Shown here piece after piece: positions 36,133-45,837 of a stretch of DNA of 56,745 bases (its first letter is position 1; the number at the start of each line of letters is the position of its first letter). The translations under genes were made by a program, and so were the position numbers. The notes beneath the pieces were generated by a model. The model saw only the letters and a list, made by a program, of their open reading frames with translations, made no database searches and had not been told where the DNA came from. This stretch comes from Microbacteriaceae bacterium (GTDB lineage: Bacteria; Actinomycetota; Actinomycetes; Actinomycetales; Microbacteriaceae). The stretch covers positions 1-56,745 of the forward strand of contig JANXTR010000041.1 in assembly GCA_025352325.1 (NCBI GenBank), written 5' to 3'.

Positions 36133-37667
36133 TAGCTCTGCGGCTGCGTGAAGAACCCGGCCGGGTCGTACTTCTTCTTGATCGAGTCGAGCCGCGGCAG
36201 GTTGTCGCCCCAGTACGCCGTCCCGGGGTCGGCGAGCGAGGCGTCCGGGTAGTTCACGTAGGCGTGGTCGCCCCAGTGCGGCGTCATGGCGGCGCGGAAT
36301 CCGCGCACGTAGGCGTCGATCGGCCCGGGGTCTGCGCCGTCGGGGAAGGTGCCGGTGTACTGCACGGTCCAAAGTGCTGAGCGGTGCGGGAACGCCGTCG
36401 CGTCGCCCGCGACGGTCGCGACCTGGCCCCCCAGGGCATCCATCGAGATGCCGCCCTCGCGGATGCCGGCCACGGCCTGCGCCGCCTGCACCTGCGCGAG
36501 GAGCGCCGAGATCCCGCCGCCATCGAGGGCCGTGTACCCGATGCTCGAGGTACCCGAGCTGGACTCGCGCACCAGCTTGCCGCCGGGGCCGGTCGTACAC
36601 TCGCTCATCGGGAGGCCGAGGCATCCGGCGTAGTCCAGCATCGAGTCGCGGTAGCTGCGGGTGACGGAACTGTGGGCGAGGGGCGCGGGCAGCCCGGCCA
36701 GCAGCGGGGCCAACTGGGTCGCGAGGTCGGCGGCCGGCCCGGTCCAGGTGCCCGAGACGCCGACACTCGGGCCGTCCGGGTGCTTGGCGAGTCCGCCGAG
36801 CAGCTTGAGGGTCGACCAGTTGCGCGGGTCCGAGGTCGGCGCCCACTTCTGCCAGGTGCCGACCACGGCGGCGGCCGAGGCGAAGGGAAACGCGTAGTGC
36901 CACTCGGTGACGGTCGGCGCGGGCCGGGTCGCGAAGGTCAGCTTCGTGACCACGCCCAGGATGCCGCCCCCGCCGCCGCGCGAGGCCCAGAAGAGATCGC
37001 TGTCCGAGGTGGTGTTCGCGGTGTGCACCACGCCGTCCGCCGTCACCAGCTCGATCTCGGTGAGCTGATCGCACGCCAAGCCGAAGGAGCGCACCAGCAC
37101 GCCGACCCCGCCGCCGAGCGTCAGCCCGGTGATGCCGACGGTCGCGCACGAGCCGCCCGCGATCGCCCGACCCCGCGATCCGACGGCGTCGTAGACGGCG
37201 GCGAGGGTCGCGCCCGCTCCGACGACCACCGAACTCGCGTCGGCGCTGAACGCGATCGTGTCGAGCGCGGCCGTGCTGATCACGAACGACGCCGGCACGC
37301 CGCTGCCCGCCGCTCCGCCCGCCGACCAACCGACGTAGTTGTGGCCCCCGGCGCGGAGAGCGACCGGCAGCCGGTACGTCCGCGCGAAGGCCAACGCCGC
37401 GCCGACGTCGGCCGCGCTCGCCACCTGCAGGATCGCGAGCGGCTCGGCGGCGTCGAATCGCGGGTTCTCGGTGAGCTTGGCGACCGCGAACCCCTGGCTG
37501 CTCGGCAGCAGGAGCGACCCGGTGACGGCGGACCTCAGCGCGGCCCAATCGGGCGGCCCCACCGACGCGGACGGCGAGCCCGTGGGATGCGCGGTGGGCA
37601 CGCAGCCCGCAAGAAGGAGGGTGCCCGCGGCACCCAGTACGAATCCCCGCCGACCCAGCTCGGTCAC
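36129..37667 (-). CDS. Berberine-bridge-type FAD oxidoreductase, exported lipoprotein
   Basis: 512 residues from GTG 37667. [17 protein letters not shown] combines a Tat-like RR with a lipobox (Cys22). The FAD domain has [13 protein letters not shown] (His for 8-alpha attachment) and [19 protein letters not shown] (Cys at the second covalent site), so bicovalent flavin is likely. The BBE C-terminus has [21 protein letters not shown]. Oxidises a sugar or alcohol outside the cell; substrate unknown. TACGCT lies 6 bases before the GTG. Confidence 0.88.
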   Translation of the reverse strand: MTELGRRGFVLGAAGTLLLAGCVPTAHPTGSPSASVGPPDWAALRSAVTGSLLLPSSQGFAVAKLTENPRFDAAEPLAILQVASAADVGAALAFARTYRLPVALRAGGHNYVGWSAGGAAGSGVPASFVISTAALDTIAFSADASSVVVGAGATLAAVYDAVGSRGRAIAGGSCATVGITGLTLGGGVGVLVRSFGLACDQLTEIELVTADGVVHTANTTSDSDLFWASRGGGGGILGVVTKLTFATRPAPTVTEWHYAFPFASAAAVVGTWQKWAPTSDPRNWSTLKLLGGLAKHPDGPSVGVSGTWTGPAADLATQLAPLLAGLPAPLAHSSVTRSYRDSMLDYAGCLGLPMSECTTGPGGKLVRESSSGTSSIGYTALDGGGISALLAQVQAAQAVAGIREGGISMDALGGQVATVAGDATAFPHRSALWTVQYTGTFPDGADPGPIDAYVRGFRAAMTPHWGDHAYVNYPDASLADPGTAYWGDNLPRLDSIKKKYDPAGFFTQPQSY

Positions 37668-37673
37668 GGGCCT

Positions 37674-37679
37674 AGCGTA
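37674..37679 (-). promoter_or_regulatory. -10 hexamer TACGCT, leaderless geometry (flavoprotein)
   Basis: TACGCT on the minus strand ends 6 bases before the GTG at 37667. Confidence 0.45.
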
Positions 37680-37738
37680 GGGCCGCGGGTCGGCGTCGCA
37701 GAGGCAAGCACGGTTGCAGCTGCGGTGCCCGGTGCGGC

Positions 37739-38479
37739 TCAGCCCCGCAGGTGCGCCTTATAGAACGCGGTTTGCACGGCGGCGTAGATGGCGAGCTGCC
37801 CGGCGGCGGTCGGGTGCACGTCGTCCGACTGCATCCAATCGGGATGCCCACCGAGCGGTTGACCGATGTCGAGGAACTGACCACCGACCTTCGTGACGGC
37901 ATCGTGCATCTGGGCGTCGACATCCACCAACTGTTCGGGGACGGCGGTATCGCCCCACACGGTGCTCAGTCCGATGATGTGGGCGTCGGGCAGGGCGAGT
38001 CGCAGCTGCGCGAGTTGCGACTCGGTCTCGGGCAACAGGGCGCTGTTGCTCTCGCCGAAATCGTTGCTGCTGCCTTCAATAATCACGGTGTGCGGATGCA
38101 GCGCCACGGCTTTCGCGACCAGGCCCGCGAAGGTCTCGGCGCAGTCCGAATCGTCGCCGACGGTCAGGAATCCGGCGCCGTCGCAGGCGAGGTTGTCGAG
38201 CCGCCAGCCGTTCTGCGCGGCCAGCAGCGCGGGCCAGGCCTCGGCGGCGGTGAGCCCGTGGCCCTTCATGATGGAGTCGCCGATCGCGACGACGCCCGGG
38301 TGCGCGACGACCGTGGCGGTGTTCGAAGCCGAAGCAGACCCCGAAGCCGAAGCCGAAGCCGAAGCCGAAGCCGAAGGAGCGTGAACCTGCAGCGACATCG
38401 GATCGGATCCCGAGCATCCCGCGAGCAGCAGCGCGCCCGTCGCGACGGCGACGATCGCAGCAGAACGGAGCAGTCTCAC
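37739..38479 (-). CDS. SGNH/GDSL hydrolase lipoprotein
   Basis: 246 residues from GTG 38479. Signal and lipobox TGALLLAGC (Cys22), then a low-complexity Ser-Ala linker encoded by a hexanucleotide repeat, then the hydrolase: VVAIGDSIMKGHG (nucleophile Ser), GAGFLTVGDDSD, IIEGSSNDFGESN (Asn block) and DDVHPTAAGQ (Asp-His). Acts on esters at the cell surface; substrate unknown. TAGCCT lies 6 bases before the GTG. Confidence 0.88.
   Translation of the reverse strand: MRLLRSAAIVAVATGALLLAGCSGSDPMSLQVHAPSASASASASASGSASASNTATVVAHPGVVAIGDSIMKGHGLTAAEAWPALLAAQNGWRLDNLACDGAGFLTVGDDSDCAETFAGLVAKAVALHPHTVIIEGSSNDFGESNSALLPETESQLAQLRLALPDAHIIGLSTVWGDTAVPEQLVDVDAQMHDAVTKVGGQFLDIGQPLGGHPDWMQSDDVHPTAAGQLAIYAAVQTAFYKAHLRG
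38324..38376. repeat. Hexanucleotide tandem repeat (CGAAGC unit)
   Basis: About eight copies of CGAAGC/GCCGAA, with one interruption, encode the Ser-Ala linker of the SGNH lipoprotein. Copy-number change would keep frame and alter linker length only. Confidence 0.8.
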
Positions 38480-38485
38480 CCTTGC

Positions 38486-38491
38486 AGGCTA
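38486..38491 (-). promoter_or_regulatory. -10 hexamer TAGCCT, leaderless geometry (SGNH lipoprotein)
   Basis: TAGCCT on the minus strand ends 6 bases before the GTG at 38479. Confidence 0.45.
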
Positions 38492-38522
38492 GGCCGCGGA
38501 ATCCCAGCGCCCGCTGTGAAAG

Positions 38523-38528
38523 TAGGCT
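38523..38528 (+). promoter_or_regulatory. -10 hexamer TAGGCT, leaderless geometry (ABC-F)
   Basis: TAGGCT ends 6 bases before ATG 38535; no Shine-Dalgarno sequence precedes the ATG. Confidence 0.45.
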
Positions 38529-38534
38529 CGACCC

Positions 38535-40385
<1,851 letters not shown>

Positions 40386-40512
40386 AACCGGCAGGCTCAA
40401 AACCCGCCACCTCCGCCACCTCCGCCGCCCCCACGCACCCACTGGTGCGCCCACGATCGCCGCGCCCAGCGCCACCGCGAACAGGACGGCAAGGGTCGCC
40501 GAGACGCGGCCG
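40386..40512 (-). pseudogene. Possible remnant of a Gly-rich C-terminus
   Basis: On the minus strand one frame reads SWAHQWVRG followed by ten Gly, Phe and a stop, a C-terminal tail typical of actinobacterial membrane proteins ending in a Gly run. The rest of such a gene is absent because the MarR gene begins immediately upstream. Weak evidence. Confidence 0.25.
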
Positions 40513-41004
40513 TCAGTCGTAGTCGAGGCTGAGCTTGCGCAGCAGGGCGCTGAGGCGCTCCTGGTCGGCGGGGGACAGGGTCTGGAGCAGCTGGGCCTCG
40601 CCGGTGAGCAGCTCGCTGATCGCGTCATCCACCGCCCGTCTGCCGCGGTCGGTCATCACGACGAGCACGCCGCGACCATCGTGCGGATCGGTGTGGCGTT
40701 CGACGAGCCGACGTTCGACGAGCCGGTCGATGCGGTTGGTCATGGTGCCGCTCGAGACCAGGGTCTGCTGCAGGAGCGCCTTCGGGCTGAGCTGGTACGG
40801 CGCCCCGGCCCGGCGGAGAGCGGCGAGCACGTCGAACTCCCACGGCTCCAGATCGGAGGCCTCGAAGGCGGTGCGCCGAGCCCGGTCGAGGTGCTTTGCC
40901 AGACGGGCGACGCGGGAGAGCACCTGCATCGGCGAGAAGTCCACGTCCGGTCGCTCCCGCGACCAGTCGTCGACGATGCGATCGACTTCGTCGGAGGTGG
41001 GCAT
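40513..41004 (-). CDS. MarR family transcriptional regulator
   Basis: 163 residues. Winged helix: FDVLAALRRAGAPYQLSPKALLQQTLVSSGTMTNRIDRLVERRLVERHTDPHDGRGVLVVMTDRGRRAVD, the standard MarR helix-turn-helix and wing with the DxRxxxVxLT-like element. Ligand and targets unknown; it is divergent from the Pst-type cluster at 41233 and could act on the shared 228-base gap. GATAAT lies 6 bases before its ATG. Confidence 0.92.
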   Translation of the reverse strand: MPTSDEVDRIVDDWSRERPDVDFSPMQVLSRVARLAKHLDRARRTAFEASDLEPWEFDVLAALRRAGAPYQLSPKALLQQTLVSSGTMTNRIDRLVERRLVERHTDPHDGRGVLVVMTDRGRRAVDDAISELLTGEAQLLQTLSPADQERLSALLRKLSLDYD

Positions 41005-41010
41005 CGCCCC

Positions 41011-41016
41011 ATTATC
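41011..41016 (-). promoter_or_regulatory. -10 hexamer GATAAT, leaderless geometry (marR-type gene)
   Basis: GATAAT on the minus strand ends 6 bases before ATG 41004, one base from TATAAT. Confidence 0.45.
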
Positions 41017-41069
41017 GACCGTCGGGTGTCGCAGGCGCGCGAGACCGACCTGTCTACTGTGACCTGATC

Positions 41070-41111
41070 GTTACCTTCTGGAAACTCTCGACGTCCCCTG
41101 TTCACTTTCTG
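41070..41111 (+). promoter_or_regulatory. Candidate PhoP-type direct repeats upstream of the Pst cluster
   Basis: GTTACCTTCTG (41070-41080) and GTTCACTTTCTG (41100-41111) resemble each other and the GTTCACC half-sites of actinobacterial PHO boxes. The 30-base spacing is not the usual 11, so this is only suggestive. Confidence 0.25.
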
Positions 41112-41201
41112 TGCTGTGGCCGTACACGTCGCTGAGCAGTTTCGTTCAGCGCCCGAACCTGTACTTCATTTCGCCCCGCTTCCCCCGGCGGTCGGTACAT
41201 C

Positions 41202-41219
41202 CCCCTGAACCCCCTGAAC
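41202..41219 (+). repeat. 9-bp tandem repeat before the first Pst-cluster gene
   Basis: CCCCCTGAA occurs twice in direct succession about 13-30 bases before ATG 41233 (positions approximate by one or two bases). On the other strand it reads as two GTTCAGGGG units. It may be an operator or part of the leader. Confidence 0.5.
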
Positions 41220-41232
41220 AGGATGCGGCGCA

Positions 41233-41718
41233 ATGACGGTCGGTCCCCGCATCGTGTTCACGCGCTTCGCGTCGAGCACGAGCCCCAAGCTGCGGCCTTG
41301 GCGAGAGCACGTCCGTCGTGTGACCGGCACGGCGCCCGACCTGATCGGTCTCGACGGTGAGACGGCATCGGTCATCGTGTGGAACCTGGTCTCGGCAAAC
41401 AATCGCGAGCTGGGCCGTGGCGCCCACATCTATCAGCGTTTCGACGACGCGGTTCTGGGCGCCGAACGGCTCATCGCCGAGAGCGGCGAGCTGGAGGTCA
41501 CGCCCGTCAGCGGTGATCGCGACGGGGTCTATGGCTGGCGTGCCGCACACGCCGGAACCACCGAGCTCGTCTGCGCGCGCTGGTACCAGACCGATCGCGA
41601 TCGGCAGCACTCGATCGCCATTGCACTCGTCGCTCTACGTGGCGCCTCACTGCGCGAAGGCGCCCGATCGAACCACCCGTCGTTGATGGCGGGGGAGCGG
41701 GCGGCCTTCGATGACTGA
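41233..41718 (+). CDS. Conserved-looking small protein, first gene of the Pst-type cluster
   Basis: 161 residues, soluble, no signal peptide. Features: FVWNLVSANNRELGRGA-like segment (VIVWNLVSANNRELG), then a strand-helix ALIYQRFDDAVLGAERL-type stretch, and ELVCARWYQTDRDRQHS. The 'NGREL(G/A)RS...A' pattern resembles YegP/DUF1508-type small repeats, but the match is weak. It overlaps pstC by 8 bases, so it is co-expressed with the permease. Possibly a regulator or accessory; PhoU, which usually fills that place, is not encoded here. Confidence 0.65.
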   Translation: MTVGPRIVFTRFASSTSPKLRPWREHVRRVTGTAPDLIGLDGETASVIVWNLVSANNRELGRGAHIYQRFDDAVLGAERLIAESGELEVTPVSGDRDGVYGWRAAHAGTTELVCARWYQTDRDRQHSIAIALVALRGASLREGARSNHPSLMAGERAAFDD

Positions 41719-42751
41719 CGCGCCCACCGCGGTGCTCGAGCCGGCATCGGCACCCGAGCCTGGTCCGCTCGTCGAAGACAAGCCGCGCTCGCTGAAGGCC
41801 AAGAGCGACCGGAGTGATCTGCCGTTCCGGATCGGCACCCGCACAGCCGCCAGCGCGGTACTCGCGATCATGCTGCTGGTCGGCGTGTTCCTGCTCCTGC
41901 AGGGTGGCCAGGCACTCTCCGCCGCGGGTCCCCTCAAGTTCCTCACGACGCAGAGCTGGGAGCCGAACTCGGGTGTCTTCGGCATCGCCGCCGTGATTCT
42001 CGGCTCGATCTTCATCGCGCTGACCGCCATCGTCGTCGCGGTGCCTCTCGCGACCGGCACCGCGCTGTACATCAGCGAGTACGCGCCGCGACAGATCAAA
42101 CAGGGGCTCGTCACCCTCGTCGACCTGATGGCTGCGGTGCCGAGCGTCGTGTACGGCCTCTGGGGTCTCAAGGCCCTGCAACCGAACATCACAGGCGTAT
42201 CGCAGTTCATCGCGACCTGGTTCGGGTGGATTCCAATCTTCCACGTCGACGGCTTCGACCCGTCCGACCCGCTGTCCAGCCCCACCACCTTCACGTCGTC
42301 GACGTTCATCATCGGGCTCGTCGTCGGCATGATGGTCGCCCCCATCACCTGCTCGATCATGCGCGAGGTCTTCACTCAGGCTCCAATTGGCGAGCGCGAA
42401 GGCGCTCTCGCGCTCGGGGCCACCAAGTGGGGAATGATCCGCCGAGTCGTGATCCCCTTCGGTCGCGGCGGCATGATCGGCGGCACGATGCTCGGGCTGG
42501 GTCGCGCGCTCGGCGAGACGATCGCGGTCGCGCTGATCGTCAGTCCGGTCTTCGTCGTTCAACCGCAGATCCTCAAAAGCGGGGCCAACTCGATCTCCGC
42601 CCTGATCGCCCTCCGCTACAGCGAGTCGTCGCCGTTCGAGATCTCGGCACTGATGGCCGCCGGGCTCGCGCTCTTCATCCTCACTCTGATCGTCAACTTC
42701 GGCGCGTCCCTCGTCATCTCGAGATCACGATCCGGAGCGTCGAGCGACTGA
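41711..42751 (+). CDS. pstC: Phosphate ABC transporter permease PstC
   Basis: 346 residues with a 50-residue Pro/Ala N-terminus and six membrane helices. BPD-transport features: TALYISEYAPRQIKQGLVTLVDLMAAVPSVVYGLWGL and the EAA loop EGALALGATKWGMIRRVVIPFGRGG, typical of PstC. Forms the channel with PstA for PstB-driven import. Its TGA overlaps the pstA ATG by one base. Confidence 0.93.
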   Translation: MTDAPTAVLEPASAPEPGPLVEDKPRSLKAKSDRSDLPFRIGTRTAASAVLAIMLLVGVFLLLQGGQALSAAGPLKFLTTQSWEPNSGVFGIAAVILGSIFIALTAIVVAVPLATGTALYISEYAPRQIKQGLVTLVDLMAAVPSVVYGLWGLKALQPNITGVSQFIATWFGWIPIFHVDGFDPSDPLSSPTTFTSSTFIIGLVVGMMVAPITCSIMREVFTQAPIGEREGALALGATKWGMIRRVVIPFGRGGMIGGTMLGLGRALGETIAVALIVSPVFVVQPQILKSGANSISALIALRYSESSPFEISALMAAGLALFILTLIVNFGASLVISRSRSGASSD

Positions 42752-44109
42752 TGACTGCCACCCTTCCCGCCGCTGCAGCACCCGCGGCCTCGCCGCAGCC
42801 CACGCCGCCGCTGCCCTCTTTAGATGAGCCGCGGGTCGCCGCCGAGGCGACCGAGGTGCGCCGCAGCACCGGCGCGATCCGTCGCACGGACATCTTCGGC
42901 ATCCTCGGTGCGGCGGCCGCGGCTATCGCCTTATCGCTCTGGCTGATGACCCAGTTGCTGATCTTTCAGGGAATCCTTCCGTTCGTCGGCTTCGCCTACA
43001 TCTTCTTCGTGATCATCTACGGGATCGTCACCCGCTTCGACGAGTCGGGCATGGCGGTCCGAGATCGGCTGGTTTCGGTCCTTGTGCACTCACTTGCACT
43101 GGTGCTGATGCTCGCGCTGGTCTGGGTCGTCGGCTTCACCTTCATCTCGGGATTCCCGCCACTGCTCCACCTGAACTTCTTCACCACCGACATGAGCGCC
43201 GCCGGCCCGCTGGACCCGCTGACGCGAGGTGGGATTCTTCACGCGATGGTGGGCACGCTGATCATGATCAGCATCGCTCTGGCCATCAGCATCCCGCTGG
43301 GCGTGGCGACTGCCGTCTACCTGAGCGAGTTCCCCGGCCGTTACTCTCGCGTCATCCGCACGGTCGTCGAGGCGATGACAGCGTTGCCGTCCATCGTCGC
43401 GGGTCTGTTCATCTACGCGACCGTCATCCTGCTGCTCGGATTCCCGCGGTCGGGCTTCGCGGCATCGCTTGCCATCACGGTCATGATGTTGCCGATCATC
43501 ATCCGTTCGTCGGATGTCGTGCTCCGGCTCGTACCCGGCGGATTGAAGGAGGCGTCCCAAGCCCTCGGCTCGAGCCGCTGGCGCACCGTCTGGCACGTGG
43601 TGCTTCCGACGGCACGCTCGGGGCTCACGACCGCCGTCATCCTCGGCACGGCCCGCGGAGTCGGCGAGACATCTCCGGTTCTGCTCACCGCAGGACTCAC
43701 GACGTTCTTCAACTTCAACCCGTTCTCGGGGCCGATGATCTCGCTGCCGCTTGCGACATACACCTTCGTCAAGTCGCCGGAAGAGAACTTCGTGCAGCGT
43801 GGATTCGGCAGCGCCGCCGTCCTCATGCTGCTGGTGCTCGTCCTGTTCATCATCGCGCGCCTCATCGGCGGCCGGGGCCCCGGCGTGCTCACCGCACGTC
43901 AGCTCCGCCGCCGCTTGCAGCAGTCGCGTGGCGACGACTACCGATTCCGCGCTCGTGAACTGGGTATCGCGAAGGACGGCCGCAAGGCGGTCTCTCTTGC
44001 CACGCCAGCTCCACCCACGCAGCCTCAGTCCTCAGTCGTGTCGAAAGCCGCTGACACCACCGTCAAGTCCAGGTTCCGGCGAGGCCGGAACGCAGGGGGA
44101 ACATCGTGA
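42751..44109 (+). CDS. pstA: Phosphate ABC transporter permease PstA, extended
   Basis: 452 residues, about 150 longer than common PstA. An Ala/Pro N-terminus and three extra hydrophobic helices precede the transporter domain, which begins near GGILHAMVGTLIMISIALAI. Family motifs: AVYLSEFPGRYSRVIRTVVEAMTALPSIVAGLF and the EAA loop EASQALGSSRWRTVWHVVLP. A basic C-terminal tail of about 80 residues follows the last helix. Its stop overlaps the GTG of the next gene (GTGA). Confidence 0.92.
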   Translation: MTATLPAAAAPAASPQPTPPLPSLDEPRVAAEATEVRRSTGAIRRTDIFGILGAAAAAIALSLWLMTQLLIFQGILPFVGFAYIFFVIIYGIVTRFDESGMAVRDRLVSVLVHSLALVLMLALVWVVGFTFISGFPPLLHLNFFTTDMSAAGPLDPLTRGGILHAMVGTLIMISIALAISIPLGVATAVYLSEFPGRYSRVIRTVVEAMTALPSIVAGLFIYATVILLLGFPRSGFAASLAITVMMLPIIIRSSDVVLRLVPGGLKEASQALGSSRWRTVWHVVLPTARSGLTTAVILGTARGVGETSPVLLTAGLTTFFNFNPFSGPMISLPLATYTFVKSPEENFVQRGFGSAAVLMLLVLVLFIIARLIGGRGPGVLTARQLRRRLQQSRGDDYRFRARELGIAKDGRKAVSLATPAPPTQPQSSVVSKAADTTVKSRFRRGRNAGGTS

Positions 44110-45836
44110 ACAAGCTGCGAATCGGCGTCGTCACACTGACCGCGATTGCGATCGTCGGGCTGGTCGGGACCGGCACCGCCCCCGCTCAGGCTGCGTCGAA
44201 AGACGTTGGCGCCAACTACGCCACGATCTCGGGCATCGGATCGACATGGTCGGCCAACGCCCTGCAGCAGTGGGCACGCAACGTTCTTAGCAACTACCAC
44301 TGGAAGGTCAACTACTCGGATGCTGGCTCCTCCGCGGGCCGGCAGGCGTTTGCCCTCCCCAACGGTGGTGCCGACTTTGCCGTTTCGGAGATCCCGTACG
44401 CACTGAAGAACAGCGACAGCGTCGACCCGCCGCCCGCGCGCAAGTTCGCTTACATGCCGATCGTCGCGGGCGGAACCTCGTTCATGTACAACCTGGTGAT
44501 CGGAGGCAAGCGCGTCACCAACCTCCGGCTCGCGGGCGCCACCGTGACCAAGATCTTCGCTGGGGCCGTCACCCGCTGGAACGACCCCGCCATCGCCGCT
44601 GACAACCCAGGTCTCGCTCTTCCTGCGATCCCGATCGTGCCGGTGGTCCGCTCCGACGGCTCGGGCACCTCGGCACAGCTCTCGTCGTGGATGCGAAGTC
44701 AGTTCCCTGATATCTGGAACGGACTGTGCGGGCGCGCTGGTCGACCGACCAACTGCGGCATCACGTCGAACTTCCCGGCCTTGCCGGGGTTCAAGGCGCA
44801 GTCCGGCTCGAACGGCGTCGCTGGGTATGTCGCGCAGCCGCAGTACGTCGGATCGATCACCTACGTCGAGTACTCGTACGCGCTCAACTCGCACTTCCCC
44901 GTGGTTAAGGTGCTCAACGCCGCCGGCTACTACACGGAACCGACCGCGGGCAACGTGGCGGTGGCTCTGCTCAAGGCGCAGATCAACCAGGACCAAAGCT
45001 CGACCGACTACCTCACTCAGCTTCTGAGCGGTGTTTACACGAACCCCGACCCGCGTACTTATCCGCTCTCGTCGTACTCCTACATGCTCGTGCCGACCGC
45101 GCTCGAGTACGGATTCACCAACGACAAGGGCCTCACTCTGGCTGCATTCGCCGACTACTTCCTGTGCGAAGGCCAACAACAGGCAGATGTGCTCGGCTAT
45201 TCGGCACTGCCGATCAACCTGGTGCAGGCGGGCCTGGATCAGGTGCTGAAGATCCCGGGTGGCGACCCGGCGAACGTCAACATCGCCAAGTGCAACAACC
45301 CGACCTTCTCGGCGGACGGCTCGAACAAGCTGGCGACCACCGCGCCCCAGCCGCAGGCCTGCGACAAGCAGGGCGCGACGCAGTGCGCGACCGGGACTGG
45401 CGGCGCGGCGGGCACGTCCACCGCGGTGACGACCGGGGGAAAAGCCACCGGCACGACGACGGGATCGGGTGGGACGGCGGCGTCATCGGGCACCAACGGG
45501 TCCACGGGCACGACCTCCGGGATCGACTCCTCAGGAGCATTAGCGGACGCCTCCTCCGATACGCGGCCGGTCACCGTGGCGGGTACTCCCGAGACGATCC
45601 CCGCCTCCTCGACGATGGCGGCGCCCGGACTGATCGCTGCCGGAGCGGCAGCTGTCGCTGTGCTGATCGCGATATTCGGACCACCCCTGATGTCCCGCGT
45701 GCGACCTCGCGACCGCCCTCGCACCATCCGACCGAGCCGGGCGCGACCTCGCTCCGGATCGGCGATTCCGAGAATTCACCTGCGGTCCCCCCGTAGGGAA
45801 CGTGCTCCTGGCTCTATCCCGACGGAAGGCTCGTAG
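44106..45836 (+). CDS. pstS: PstS-like phosphate-binding protein with C-terminal membrane anchor
   Basis: 576 residues from GTG 44106. Signal peptide to APAQA, no lipobox. PstS fold: SGIGSTWSANALQQW, YSDAGSSAGRQAF, DFAVSEIPY, the ligand loop RSDGSGTS (182-189) and GSITYVEYSYA. After residue about 410 come a Cys-containing spacer, a Gly/Thr/Ser stalk and one membrane helix (GLIAAGAAAVAVLIAIFG) with a basic tail. It is thus held to the membrane by a helix instead of a lipid, at the end of a long stalk. Likely delivers phosphate to PstCA. Confidence 0.88.
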   Translation: MNKLRIGVVTLTAIAIVGLVGTGTAPAQAASKDVGANYATISGIGSTWSANALQQWARNVLSNYHWKVNYSDAGSSAGRQAFALPNGGADFAVSEIPYALKNSDSVDPPPARKFAYMPIVAGGTSFMYNLVIGGKRVTNLRLAGATVTKIFAGAVTRWNDPAIAADNPGLALPAIPIVPVVRSDGSGTSAQLSSWMRSQFPDIWNGLCGRAGRPTNCGITSNFPALPGFKAQSGSNGVAGYVAQPQYVGSITYVEYSYALNSHFPVVKVLNAAGYYTEPTAGNVAVALLKAQINQDQSSTDYLTQLLSGVYTNPDPRTYPLSSYSYMLVPTALEYGFTNDKGLTLAAFADYFLCEGQQQADVLGYSALPINLVQAGLDQVLKIPGGDPANVNIAKCNNPTFSADGSNKLATTAPQPQACDKQGATQCATGTGGAAGTSTAVTTGGKATGTTTGSGGTAASSGTNGSTGTTSGIDSSGALADASSDTRPVTVAGTPETIPASSTMAAPGLIAAGAAAVAVLIAIFGPPLMSRVRPRDRPRTIRPSRARPRSGSAIPRIHLRSPRRERAPGSIPTEGS

Positions 45837-45837
45837 C

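Noticed and set aside
34282-37548. A 1088-codon minus frame across rsmA, ispE and the flavoprotein gene
   Set aside because: It crosses three well-supported genes and shows no family similarity.
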